DNA of 64,000 nucleotides from Phycisphaerae bacterium (GTDB lineage Bacteria; Planctomycetota; Phycisphaerae; Sedimentisphaerales; Anaerobacaceae): NCBI GenBank assembly GCA_028714255.1, contig JAQTMR010000004.1, positions 62,001 to 126,000 of the forward strand, read 5' to 3'. Shown piece by piece: positions 9,747 to 18,285 of this stretch (position 1 is its first letter; each line of letters starts with the position of its first letter). The notes under the pieces were generated by a model. It saw only the letters and a program-made list of their open reading frames with translations, ran no database searches and was not told where the DNA came from. The position numbers and the translations under genes were made by a program.

Positions 9747-11090
9747 ATGAATAATAAAAGCAAAGGTAAGGCCTTCCTAAAGAACACCGCTATCGTTACG
9801 GTAGGTAAAGTCAGCGGACTTGTCACCATGACAGTTACGGCCATACTTACGGCTCGGTATTTGGGGCCGGAGGGTAAGGGGCAGGTAGCTTTAGCGATGA
9901 GCACAGGTATGGTTCTTGCGCAAATTTTCTGTTTGGGATTTGACCAATCTGCGCCCTATCATATTGCCACAGGCATACTCACATCTAAAAGAGTGCTTGG
10001 TTCCTGGATTTTAGCTTTTGTAATCGCCTGTATTTTTTCATATGGTGTGGCTTATCCTTTATTCGCCCGCTATTTGATGAACGGTGTATTTGCAGGCGTT
10101 ACGAAACCTATGTTGTTCATTGGGGGTCTGGCTTGTCCACTTTATCTGCTACGGCTTCTGGTTAACAGCATTTTACATGGCCATGAAGAGTTTTTTAAAC
10201 AAAGCTATCACAATATTCTCATATGTACCGGCAGCATTATTGGAGCATTATCAGCCCTTGTGATTTTTCATCTTGGCCCACTGGGTTATGTAACGACACA
10301 GATAATATTAGGGTTTGCGTCGCTCGCATATGGTTTTTTTGTTTTGGCACAGGTCATCAGGGGCACTCCTATTTTTTCTCTGTCGGATTGGTTCAAAATG
10401 TTCCGCTATGGCTACAAAGCAACTTTATCACAGATATTTTCACTGATTGATTTGCGGCTTGATATCTATGTCGTCAACTATTTCACAGATGTTTCATTAG
10501 TCGGTGTTTATACAGTCGCAGCGGCATTAGGCAACATGTTTTGGATACTGCCCGACAGTATTGCAGTAGTTCTTTTTCCAAGAACAGCGGCAGCCGACCA
10601 GGAGGGAAGCCGAAAACTTACGAGTTTATTGTGTCGTAATACTATGTGGCAAACAATAATAGCCGGGGGTCTGTTTTTGTTGATAAGCAGACAGGTTATA
10701 ATCTTTGTGTTTGGGGCACGTTTTAGTGATGCATCAACGGCGCTTGCATTTTTGATGCCCGGAGTAGTAGGTCAGGTTGTTTCGAGGATATGTTTTACTG
10801 ATTGTTCGGCAAGGGGATTTCCTGAAAAGGCTACTTACAGCTCTGCTATCACAGCGTTTCTGACTGTTGCCCTTGACATATATCTTATTCCAAAATATGG
10901 AATTTATGGAGCAGCGGTGGCTTCGTCGATAGCATATTGTACAAGCGGGATTCTTGGGCTGTATTGGCATTTGAAACTTTCAGACAATACTCTTGCCGCA
11001 TTGATTATTCCGCGAAAGACAGATTTGAAGTATTACTTAGCCGCTTTTCAAAAAATCAAAGCAAGGTTTATAAGTCAAGCGAGAGATTGA
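9747..11090 (+). CDS. Polysaccharide/lipid-linked oligosaccharide flippase (Wzx-like, MOP superfamily)
   Basis: A 447-residue integral membrane protein with about 12 predicted transmembrane helices. The N-terminus (NTAIVTVGKVSGLVTMTVTAILTARYLGPEGKG) is the diagnostic first-helix and loop signature of polysaccharide-exporter Wzx-type flippases: a G...T..ARYLGPE.YG-like motif. The family moves undecaprenyl-pyrophosphate-linked repeat units across the inner membrane. The next gene, four bases downstream, is an O-antigen ligase/Wzy-like membrane protein, which completes a Wzx/Wzy pair. An initiating sugar-phosphate transferase lies at the far end of the locus (25881). No Wza or Wzc homologue is visible in the window. 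The size and helix count are normal for the family. Confidence 0.82.
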   Translation: MNNKSKGKAFLKNTAIVTVGKVSGLVTMTVTAILTARYLGPEGKGQVALAMSTGMVLAQIFCLGFDQSAPYHIATGILTSKRVLGSWILAFVIACIFSYGVAYPLFARYLMNGVFAGVTKPMLFIGGLACPLYLLRLLVNSILHGHEEFFKQSYHNILICTGSIIGALSALVIFHLGPLGYVTTQIILGFASLAYGFFVLAQVIRGTPIFSLSDWFKMFRYGYKATLSQIFSLIDLRLDIYVVNYFTDVSLVGVYTVAAALGNMFWILPDSIAVVLFPRTAAADQEGSRKLTSLLCRNTMWQTIIAGGLFLLISRQVIIFVFGARFSDASTALAFLMPGVVGQVVSRICFTDCSARGFPEKATYSSAITAFLTVALDIYLIPKYGIYGAAVASSIAYCTSGILGLYWHLKLSDNTLAALIIPRKTDLKYYLAAFQKIKARFISQARD

Positions 11091-11094
11091 AAAT

Positions 11095-12519
11095 ATGTCT
11101 TATGAAACTGCAACAGGCTATGAACAAGATGGTTTACTGCAACCGGATTATGCTTTTCAGGAAGAAGGCTTTGTTCAGACAGACAAGAATGGCGGCTGGT
11201 GGGTAATTTTTCTATTGGGCTCCACACTATTCGGGCCGTTGATTGTCGTTTCCAGAGCTTTGCCTCCATTTCGCTTCGCAGATGTGGCGATTTTACTTAT
11301 GCTGTTTACCAGAGTGTTCAAGTCCTACCAACTCCATGGTGGATTTATGTTCTCATATCGGGTTAGATTATTCAGCGGATTTATGTTCGCCATGGCCATG
11401 GTGCTTTATTTTTCGATGATGGTTAATTTGGCAATAGGCCGATTTGACTTTTTTTACAAAGACCTGTGGATACCCTTAACTTTTATCCGAATGGCATTGA
11501 TTGCCGCAATAGCTGCTTCTTTTGTTTTAGAGCAGCGGCAAATTAATCAAATACTCAAAGGTACTATAATCTTGTCGTTGTTGTCCATCCTGCTTGCCTT
11601 TGGTCAAAGATCAGGACCGTTAACTTCAAGCGCACTTATGAATAAACTTTATACCCTCGAGGGTGAGCAACTTTTGACACAACAAAGTTCTTATATCGAG
11701 CGTGTTCGTGTTATGGGAACGTTTGGCAATGCCAACGTGTTCGGTGGCTCCCTTGTCATGCTCAGCGCCATGTTGATTTCTTTTGCTATAAGCAGTAAAG
11801 GCCTTAAAAGGTACCTTTCTACAGCTACATTTCTGGCGCTTGCCGTAACAGTATTGATAACCACAGGTTCCAGAACCTCACTCATCGGTCTCACCGTTGT
11901 TTCGAGTCTTTCATTCATACTGTCGCTACGCAAGGGGACACGCATTAAAGCCTTCATATTTTTGATACTGTTTTTAACTATAGTGATATTTATCCGTACA
12001 AATGCTGAAAATTTACCTATAAATCCAAGGTTGAAAGATCTTCTTCTGGGCGGAAATAACATAACCAAAGGCGAAAGCTTTCTTGCACGGCTGGGAATGT
12101 GGACGGATAGCCTTGCTAAAGCCAAGGACTCTATCCTGGTCGGGGTCGGTGCGAGTAAAACGGTGACTCAGCTAACCGACAACGGATATATCTATACGCT
12201 GCTGCGTGTCGGAATTATTGGGCTTACCCTCTATGTCTCAATGATTGTATCCTTATTTATCTTAGGAATAAAGTCTTTTGCTTTGACTTCCTCCCCACTA
12301 AAACGAGCAGCGCTTTTAGCTTTTACGATGGTTGTTGTAAACAGCGCAATTTTTGAACTTAGCGGTGAGTTTTTCTGGAATATCCGGTACGGTGAAGTAT
12401 TTGCCACATTTATGGGCTTACTTTGCGGATTGTCAAATCAGACCAGGTATGAATATAAATATGGTTTGTACAACGATAATGATAATTATTATCCAATTGA
12501 CGAATATGAGTCCTGTTGA
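11095..12519 (+). CDS. O-antigen ligase/Wzy polymerase-like membrane protein
   Basis: A 474-residue polytopic membrane protein starting four bases after the flippase stop. The central part carries the Wzy_C/O-antigen-ligase signature: RVMGTFGNANVFGG, a long helical run, then LITTGSRTSLIG, followed by a large periplasmic loop containing FLARLGMWTDSLA and GVGASKTV...NGYIYTLLRVGIIGL. Members polymerise repeat units or ligate them to a lipid acceptor in the periplasm. In this setting (beside a Wzx-like flippase) polymerisation of the exopolysaccharide is the more likely function. The C-terminal 35 residues are hydrophilic and rich in Asn and Tyr (NDNDNYYPIDEYESC). Polymerase and ligase cannot be told apart from sequence alone. 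Confidence 0.78.
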   Translation: MSYETATGYEQDGLLQPDYAFQEEGFVQTDKNGGWWVIFLLGSTLFGPLIVVSRALPPFRFADVAILLMLFTRVFKSYQLHGGFMFSYRVRLFSGFMFAMAMVLYFSMMVNLAIGRFDFFYKDLWIPLTFIRMALIAAIAASFVLEQRQINQILKGTIILSLLSILLAFGQRSGPLTSSALMNKLYTLEGEQLLTQQSSYIERVRVMGTFGNANVFGGSLVMLSAMLISFAISSKGLKRYLSTATFLALAVTVLITTGSRTSLIGLTVVSSLSFILSLRKGTRIKAFIFLILFLTIVIFIRTNAENLPINPRLKDLLLGGNNITKGESFLARLGMWTDSLAKAKDSILVGVGASKTVTQLTDNGYIYTLLRVGIIGLTLYVSMIVSLFILGIKSFALTSSPLKRAALLAFTMVVVNSAIFELSGEFFWNIRYGEVFATFMGLLCGLSNQTRYEYKYGLYNDNDNYYPIDEYESC

Positions 12520-12706
12520 GTTGATTTTTGAACCGCAACAACCAATAGCCAATAAACAAAAAACCTGATAATACTAAGATTTCTGCAACGTTTAAAAAAA
12601 CCAAAGTTCAGTAATATCGAAAAAAATTAAGTGCGGCTTTAGCATTGCTGTTGCGGGCAGCCGTCACCGGTTGAAAGTTGTTGCTGATTAGGGGAATAGA
12701 GATACA

Positions 12707-13942
12707 GTGGAGCATACACATCGTGAGAGGATTAAGAAGCTGCGGGTATTAACTATTAATCACCTGTTTCCGAGCAAGGAAGTAAGATTCGCCGGGATTT
12801 TTATATCCCGCCAAGGGCAATACCTGGCAAAACACGGGATTGAGTGCAATTTCTTAGTGCCGCGTCCCTGGGCACCATGGCCTTTGTATCGCTTGTCCAG
12901 ATGGAGAAAATATGGTCCCGCAAATTTACTGATTGCTCCAAAAGGACTTGAAGCGAGGCTGGTAAGATACCTCCGTCCCCCGGGTATATGGTTCGCCAGG
13001 TTTGAGTACAATTCAACAATTACAGCTCTAAAGGCAGCTGCAATTCGCTGGCATAGGGAAAATCCATTTGACGCGGTTCTCGGCATCTCGATGTTTCCCG
13101 ATGCAGAATTAGCGGTAAGTATTGGCAAGAAATTGAATTTACCTGTGGCCACGTTAGCAATCGGCAGTGATGTTATGCTTTATATGAAGCAGTTTCCGGT
13201 GTTTTGGAAGCGGCTGGGCCGTGCATTGGAACAAGTTGACCTGCCTATTGGCGTCAGCGAAGCGATTTGTAAAGAGTTGTCCAAAACAGGAAAGTGCAGG
13301 CGAGAGCCATTATGTGCGTATCTCGGCAGGGACAACGAGAGATTTTTGCCGGCAGAAGACAAAAATAAAGTACGGCAAAGCCTTGGGTGGGCAGAAGGTG
13401 ACATCGTTGCAATATATGTCGGCTCTCTAATAAACTCCAAGGGCATAAACGAATTGGCCGAGGCCGCAAATGCGCTTCTCGAAAAGTATCATAATTTCAG
13501 ATTAGTTTGTGTCGGCGAAGGGCCTGCCATAGAAAAACTTGTTCAACTTAGAGCAGGTATTGGGAGAGACGGCGCCGTGGTGCTGCCCGGATTGCTTTCG
13601 CCGCAGGAAATACCGATGTATTTACAAGGTGCGGATTTCATGGTTTTCCCTTCGCACAGTGAAGGTATGCCTCAGTCAGTTCTCGAAGCAATGAACTGTG
13701 GTTTACCCGTGGTGGCAACCAGAGTCGGAGGTATTCCAGAAGCAGTCATCGATGGTCAGACAGGCATACTTATTGATGTTAAAAACACAGGCCAGCTTCA
13801 AGCAGCAACGGAAAAAATGATTAACGATAAGGAGTTCCGAATCACTGCCGGCCATAAAGGCTATCTCCTCGCCAAGGAAAAGTTTGACACTGAAAAAAAT
13901 GTGAAGAAATTCGCTGACGCTTTGCGGTCATTAGTGGTTTAG
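12707..13942 (+). CDS. Glycosyltransferase family 4
   Basis: A 411-residue GT-B glycosyltransferase. The N-terminal acceptor domain starts LRVLTINHLFPSKEVRFAGIF. The C-terminal donor domain has IYVGSLINSKGINELAEAA and the GT4 E-x7-E element HSEGMPQSVLEAMNCGLPVVATRVGGIPE, which binds the nucleotide-sugar ribose and phosphates. The start is a GTG preceded by AGGGGA at a suitable distance; no ATG upstream fits. GT4 enzymes are retaining and act in the cytoplasm on lipid-linked intermediates. It is the first of three GT4 genes in this locus. The sugar transferred cannot be read from the sequence. Confidence 0.85.
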   Translation: MEHTHRERIKKLRVLTINHLFPSKEVRFAGIFISRQGQYLAKHGIECNFLVPRPWAPWPLYRLSRWRKYGPANLLIAPKGLEARLVRYLRPPGIWFARFEYNSTITALKAAAIRWHRENPFDAVLGISMFPDAELAVSIGKKLNLPVATLAIGSDVMLYMKQFPVFWKRLGRALEQVDLPIGVSEAICKELSKTGKCRREPLCAYLGRDNERFLPAEDKNKVRQSLGWAEGDIVAIYVGSLINSKGINELAEAANALLEKYHNFRLVCVGEGPAIEKLVQLRAGIGRDGAVVLPGLLSPQEIPMYLQGADFMVFPSHSEGMPQSVLEAMNCGLPVVATRVGGIPEAVIDGQTGILIDVKNTGQLQAATEKMINDKEFRITAGHKGYLLAKEKFDTEKNVKKFADALRSLVV

Positions 13943-13984
13943 ACAGGGGACAACAATATTTGCAAGTGATGATTGGTGCTCTAA

Positions 13985-14122
13985 CATCAGCGAGCGAAAG
14001 TCGTTGTATTCTATCTGCCTCCTTTCAATCCCAAAACGTCGAACTGGACCAAACACTCTATCGCCTATGTGAGAGGCACAACCGTGGTAAAAGAGCTAAA
14101 GGATTTGGGATATAAAGAATAG
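13985..14122 (+). pseudogene. Short protein-like remnant (possible decayed gene end)
   Basis: The 248-bp gap between the GT4 gene and capA contains an open stretch bounded by TAA (13982) and TAG (14120). It translates to about 45 residues with protein-like character (AKVVVFYLPPFNPKTSNWTK ... TTVVKELKDLGYKE). There is no start codon or ribosome site, and nothing upstream continues it in another frame. I read it as the C-terminal remnant of a lost gene, perhaps left by rearrangement in the locus. It could also be chance, given its length; I cannot name a family. Confidence 0.35.
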
Positions 14123-14190
14123 AAACATTATTATATACTATGTCCCAAATAAGTTCCTTTAATACTAACCGGCAAACTTAAAGACGTATA

Positions 14191-15330
14191 ATGGCAAAGA
14201 ATAACAAACAGAAGAAAGATATTCGTTTCATGGCAGTTGGAGATATGATGTTTTGCTGTGAGCTCGGTGAGAAGCTCAGGGCCAGCAATGATTATGATTT
14301 CCCTTTTGCCAAGATAAGAGATTTTGTCTCGCAGGCTGACTTTCTATACGGAAATTTTGAAACAATGATAACCATTAAGCATCAGGCGGAGAAGTTTGCC
14401 GGTCCCGGTCTGTTTTACGCTGACCCACCGGCCGCCCAGGCTGTTTCCAAGGCACATTTTAACGCAGTAAACCTGGCCCATAACCATCTATATGATTTTG
14501 GTGCAGAAGCAGTTGAATTAACGATGCAACTTCTTTCCGATGCCGGTGTAATGTACCATGGTGTAGGCAGGAATGCCCGTGAAGCTCAACAGCCGCTCGA
14601 AGTTGAGATTAATGGCTTGACGTTGGGTATGCTTAGTTATTGCAGTGCCTCCACGGCTATAGACAAAAAACATAAATATGTTGTATGTCCCATTGATTTA
14701 GGGATTATTCGCAAGGATGTTTCTGAGCTTTCCAAAAGAGTCGATATGGTTTCTGTTACGCTCCATGAAGGAGAATGCAGTTATCCCTCTCCACCACATA
14801 GGAGGCATGCTAAGACAGCGATAGATGCCGGAGCAAAACTGGTAATTAGCCATCATCCTCATATTATCAATGGGGTAGAGGAATACAATGGCGGTGTAAT
14901 AGCGTATGGTTTGGGTAATTTCGTAGCATACTTCACAGATGAACAGTACCGTCAGACTTTTGTTCTGGATTGTCTGCTGAAGCCAGATAGAACAATTAAG
15001 TATAATATTGTGCCTGTGTGGATTAACGACCATTTTCAACCGGAAATTGCCGAGGGTCCTCGAAAAGGCAGGATTTCCACTTATATTGACGAACTTTGCA
15101 GAAAACTTTACAGTGGAGAAAGTGACAGGGAATATTGGCACGAAATGAGCTCGAGCTTTATTGGAGCCAACTACAGAGAAATCGCAAGGTCGCTCAAAGC
15201 AGAAGGGTTGTCAGTGATTTTACGCAAAATAAAGCGTGCAAGGCCGCATCATTTTAGGTTACTCTTAAATTCTATTTTCGGAAAAATTCTTTCGAAGACG
15301 CAAGCAAAGAATAAAAAGGAACGAATATGA
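14191..15330 (+). CDS. CapA-family (PGA_cap) metallophosphoesterase-like protein
   Basis: A 379-residue protein of the poly-gamma-glutamate capsule biosynthesis CapA family, which has a calcineurin-like fold. The metal-ligand motifs are in the expected order: VGDMMF (about residue 16), YGNFET (about 55), NLAHNHLYDFG (about 95), SHHPHIINGVE (about 218) and YGLGNFV (about 240). No signal peptide is visible, unlike many CapA proteins, so a cytoplasmic location is likely. In polysaccharide loci these proteins are linked to polymer export or trimming, with biochemistry largely unsettled. The stop overlaps the next GT4 start by four bases (ATGA). Without CapB or CapC nearby, poly-glutamate synthesis is unlikely here. 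Confidence 0.8.
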   Translation: MAKNNKQKKDIRFMAVGDMMFCCELGEKLRASNDYDFPFAKIRDFVSQADFLYGNFETMITIKHQAEKFAGPGLFYADPPAAQAVSKAHFNAVNLAHNHLYDFGAEAVELTMQLLSDAGVMYHGVGRNAREAQQPLEVEINGLTLGMLSYCSASTAIDKKHKYVVCPIDLGIIRKDVSELSKRVDMVSVTLHEGECSYPSPPHRRHAKTAIDAGAKLVISHHPHIINGVEEYNGGVIAYGLGNFVAYFTDEQYRQTFVLDCLLKPDRTIKYNIVPVWINDHFQPEIAEGPRKGRISTYIDELCRKLYSGESDREYWHEMSSSFIGANYREIARSLKAEGLSVILRKIKRARPHHFRLLLNSIFGKILSKTQAKNKKERI

Positions 15331-16460
15331 GAAAAGTATGCCATATGGCATCGGGGCACTCCGTTTATGACGACCGTATTATGTATCGAGAGCTCGTCAG
15401 TTTAGCAAATAATGGCTGGGACGCTACTCTTGTAGGAGTCGGCTCTCAGGATACAGTTTGCAAAGGCGTCAAGATTAAGGCTGTCTCAAAAGCCAAGAAT
15501 CGTGCCCTGCGTATGACCTGGCAAACGCTAAAGGTGTTGATTAAATCGTGGCAGGTTGATGCGGACATTTATCATTTTCACGAACCTGAACTGATTTTCG
15601 CCGGTATGGTACTTAAGTTATTTAAAAGAGCCCATGTAATTAATGATGTTCACGAAGACTATACGTTAATGCTGTTCAAACCTTATATTCCAAAGCAGCT
15701 TAGAAAGACGGTTTCGTGGTTTCTTAATAAAGTGGAGAACTTTACTACCAAGCGATTTGATGCCGTTGTGACCCCCACCCAACCGATAACTGAACGATTT
15801 TCGAAAATTGCCCGTCGAACCCTCACGTTATATAATTTTCCGACGGATGACTTTATGCGATCCGCTGATAGATTTAAAGCCGGGATCGAAGAATGTATAT
15901 ATGATGTTGTTCATGTTGGTGCACTGCGAGAAGACAGGCTTGAGTTTTTGCTGGATGTAGCTGCCGAAGTTCAAAAGAAGCTCGGCAACCAAACGTGGGG
16001 TTTTGTGGGCATGCCGGCTCCTCTTGAACCAATAGCAAAACGACTTGCGGAAAAACGTGGATTGGATGGCATTACTCTTGTTCCCAAAATACCGTATCCG
16101 GAATTACCAAAAATACTCTGCCGAAGCAAAATAGGGGTTAATTTTCACCCGTTGGGCGAAACTCACACAGAAGTTGCCATACCAGTTAAAATATTCGAAT
16201 ATCTTGCGTGCGGATTGCCAGTAGTTTCGACGCCATTGCCACTGGTTTGCAAGCTCTTGGGCAATGTACCTATGGTAAAACTGGTTGATGATAAAGTTAA
16301 GGATTTCAGTGAGGCAGTGGTTGAGTTGTTAAGCAATGTCGATTCGGCAACAAAGATGCGTGATATGGCGTGGAAATATTCACGGGAAAACTATAGCTGG
16401 GCGCACGAAGAGAAAAAATTGTTGGAGTTGTATGAGGATATCCTGAGAGATTCAAAATGA
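15327..16460 (+). CDS. Glycosyltransferase family 4
   Basis: A 377-residue GT-B glycosyltransferase. It begins MRKVCHMASGHSVYDDRIMYRE, a pattern seen in GT4 enzymes of exopolysaccharide loci, and contains DIYHFHEPELI and VINDVHEDYT in the acceptor domain. Its donor domain carries VHVGALREDR and IPVKIFEYLACGLPVVST, the equivalent of the E-x7-E region. It overlaps capA by four bases and the first YdjC-type deacetylase by four bases, so it is translationally coupled to both. The coupling suggests that the residue it adds may be the one deacetylated by the next two genes, but this is inference. Donor sugar unknown. Confidence 0.83.
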   Translation: MRKVCHMASGHSVYDDRIMYRELVSLANNGWDATLVGVGSQDTVCKGVKIKAVSKAKNRALRMTWQTLKVLIKSWQVDADIYHFHEPELIFAGMVLKLFKRAHVINDVHEDYTLMLFKPYIPKQLRKTVSWFLNKVENFTTKRFDAVVTPTQPITERFSKIARRTLTLYNFPTDDFMRSADRFKAGIEECIYDVVHVGALREDRLEFLLDVAAEVQKKLGNQTWGFVGMPAPLEPIAKRLAEKRGLDGITLVPKIPYPELPKILCRSKIGVNFHPLGETHTEVAIPVKIFEYLACGLPVVSTPLPLVCKLLGNVPMVKLVDDKVKDFSEAVVELLSNVDSATKMRDMAWKYSRENYSWAHEEKKLLELYEDILRDSK

Positions 16461-17326
16461 CGAAGAAATTAATAGTTAATGCCGATGGGTTTGGGTTTAC
16501 CTTTGGAAACAATAAGGGAATTCTTGAAACTTTGGAGGCTGGTATCGTAAGAAGCATAAGTACCAATGTTAACTTTCCGGCGGTTGAGGAAATTCACAAG
16601 GTGGCGGAAAATTATCCATCTGTAAGCATTGGTATTCATCTTGATTTAACCGTTGGCAAGCCTGTCAGTAAGCCGGCAGATATCCCTTCTCTTCTGGGTA
16701 AGAACGGTGAATTTTATCCTCCCCCAGAATTCGGAAAACGGCTGTTACTGAGGCGAATAAAAAGGGACGAGATAGAACGTGAGCTTTCAGCACAGATAGA
16801 AAAGCTGCTGGATATGCGAATCAAAATAACTCACTGGGACAGTCACCAGAATCAACATCTAAACCCGGGGTTTTTTTACCCTGCTGTTAAAATTACAAAA
16901 AAATATGGCATCGAACGAATGCGAACACATAGGCATTATCTATTAACTATAAAACCCAATCATAAAATCGTGGTATTAAAATACTATTTGAAGCATTTAG
17001 ACCGACTGATTGTCCATAGTTCTGACAGGTATCTAAACTGGGTCGCCCGGCGAAGAGGTATTAGAATGGCAGACAGGATAATAAGCCCCGGAAGAACAGA
17101 TGAAATGATGAAGTTTCATCTGGAGACATGGGAAAACTTATTCCGTACTTTGCCTGAAGGAGTAAGTGAGTTTTACTGCCATCCAGGGTATCCGGATGAT
17201 TGTCTGCGGCAGAATGCCACCTATGTTGAGCAACGAAATATTGAAAGACAGATTTTGCGGGACCCTGCTCTGCTAAAATTTGCGCAAGACTGCGGCGTGG
17301 AACTGATAAATTTTAACGACATATAG
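16457..17326 (+). CDS. YdjC/ChbG-family carbohydrate deacetylase, copy 1
   Basis: A 289-residue protein of the YdjC family, metal-dependent N-deacetylases of acetylated sugars with a TIM-like barrel. The N-terminal motif reads NADGFGF (D10, G11) where family members usually have NADDFG, so the second aspartate is replaced by glycine. The other metal and catalytic positions are present: GIHLDL (H61) and HWDSHQNQH (H126, D128, H130, H134). A CHPGYPDD motif near the C-terminus is also conserved. It overlaps the GT4 gene by four bases and is followed 9 bp later by a paralogue of the same length. Most likely it removes acetyl from an amino sugar of a lipid-linked intermediate; activity with the Gly substitution is uncertain. 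Confidence 0.8.
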   Translation: MTKKLIVNADGFGFTFGNNKGILETLEAGIVRSISTNVNFPAVEEIHKVAENYPSVSIGIHLDLTVGKPVSKPADIPSLLGKNGEFYPPPEFGKRLLLRRIKRDEIERELSAQIEKLLDMRIKITHWDSHQNQHLNPGFFYPAVKITKKYGIERMRTHRHYLLTIKPNHKIVVLKYYLKHLDRLIVHSSDRYLNWVARRRGIRMADRIISPGRTDEMMKFHLETWENLFRTLPEGVSEFYCHPGYPDDCLRQNATYVEQRNIERQILRDPALLKFAQDCGVELINFNDI

Positions 17327-17335
17327 AAGCTGTCT

Positions 17336-18202
17336 ATGCCTAAAAAAAGATTAATTATAAATGCGGATGGATACGGTTTTACTTATGGTAATAACCGAGG
17401 AATCCTGGAAGTGCTCGCCGCGGGGGCAGTACGCAGTATCAGTGTAAATTCGAATTTTCCCGCGGTAGAGGAAATCCGACTCGTAGCTGAAAGGTTTCCC
17501 GATGTCAGTATCGGTATCCACTTAAACCTTTCTGCCGGGAAGCCCGTTTGTGAACCGGCAGAAGTTAGTTCATTAATTGATGAATCGGGAAATTTTTGGT
17601 ATAGGCAGTTTCCTACAAAGGCTTTATTGGGAAAGCTAAAAACAGAACATATTCGTAAAGAGCTGCATGCCCAAATTGTGCGTCTAAAATCCTTTGGCAT
17701 CAAAATTAGTCACTGGGACAGCCATCAGGATAGGCACTTATATTTGCCCTTTTTCAAAATAGCCTTACAAGTTGCCGCTGAACATAATATAAAGAAGATG
17801 CGTAACCACAAACGATGGCTCTACGCAGACGAAGTTAACGCTAAAAGAAAGGCGTTATCGTTCCATTTAACGCATCCTCGTCGGTTTGGGAGTTTTATCT
17901 ATTGCAGAGGCCTGATGTACTATGCTAAAGCTCGCGGAATGCAGATGGCAGATCACTTCCTCTCTTCTGGTCGCGGAGGAAACGGAAAAGGGAAAGTGGA
18001 TACATGGAAAAAAATCTTTCAATTTATGCCAACCGGAACCAGTGAGATAACTTGCCACCCAGGTTATCCCGATGAAACACTCAGGAGATACGCCACCATG
18101 ATTGATACTCGCATTAAAGAAGCAGAGGCGTTACAGGACAAGTCTTTATTGCAATCGGCCGCAGATTCCGGCGTGGAACTAATAAACTTTTGGCAATTAT
18201 GA
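17336..18202 (+). CDS. YdjC/ChbG-family carbohydrate deacetylase, copy 2
   Basis: A 288-residue tandem paralogue of the preceding gene. Shared blocks are LI(I/V)NADG(F/Y)GFT(F/Y)GNN, AVRSIS.N.NFPAVEEI, SIGIHL.L..GKPV, ISHWDSHQDRHL and the C-terminal CHPGYPDE...GVELINF. It also has glycine instead of the second aspartate of the NADD motif (D11, G12), so the substitution predates the duplication. The middle parts have diverged, including the loop after the DSHQ motif, which suggests different substrates. The start is close behind copy 1 and the gene shares its direction. Family assignment is firm; whether it is an active deacetylase is not shown. Confidence 0.8.
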   Translation: MPKKRLIINADGYGFTYGNNRGILEVLAAGAVRSISVNSNFPAVEEIRLVAERFPDVSIGIHLNLSAGKPVCEPAEVSSLIDESGNFWYRQFPTKALLGKLKTEHIRKELHAQIVRLKSFGIKISHWDSHQDRHLYLPFFKIALQVAAEHNIKKMRNHKRWLYADEVNAKRKALSFHLTHPRRFGSFIYCRGLMYYAKARGMQMADHFLSSGRGGNGKGKVDTWKKIFQFMPTGTSEITCHPGYPDETLRRYATMIDTRIKEAEALQDKSLLQSAADSGVELINFWQL

Positions 18203-18285
18203 AACACTATACCGAAGCCAGCAGGAGCAGCTTAAAAACAAAGTTGTAACCCGGCAGTTTTTACAAAACAATTTATAGATAATAT

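Noticed and set aside
14191-15330. Poly-gamma-glutamate synthesis operon
   Set aside because: Only capA is present; capB and capC are absent, and glycosyltransferases surround it.
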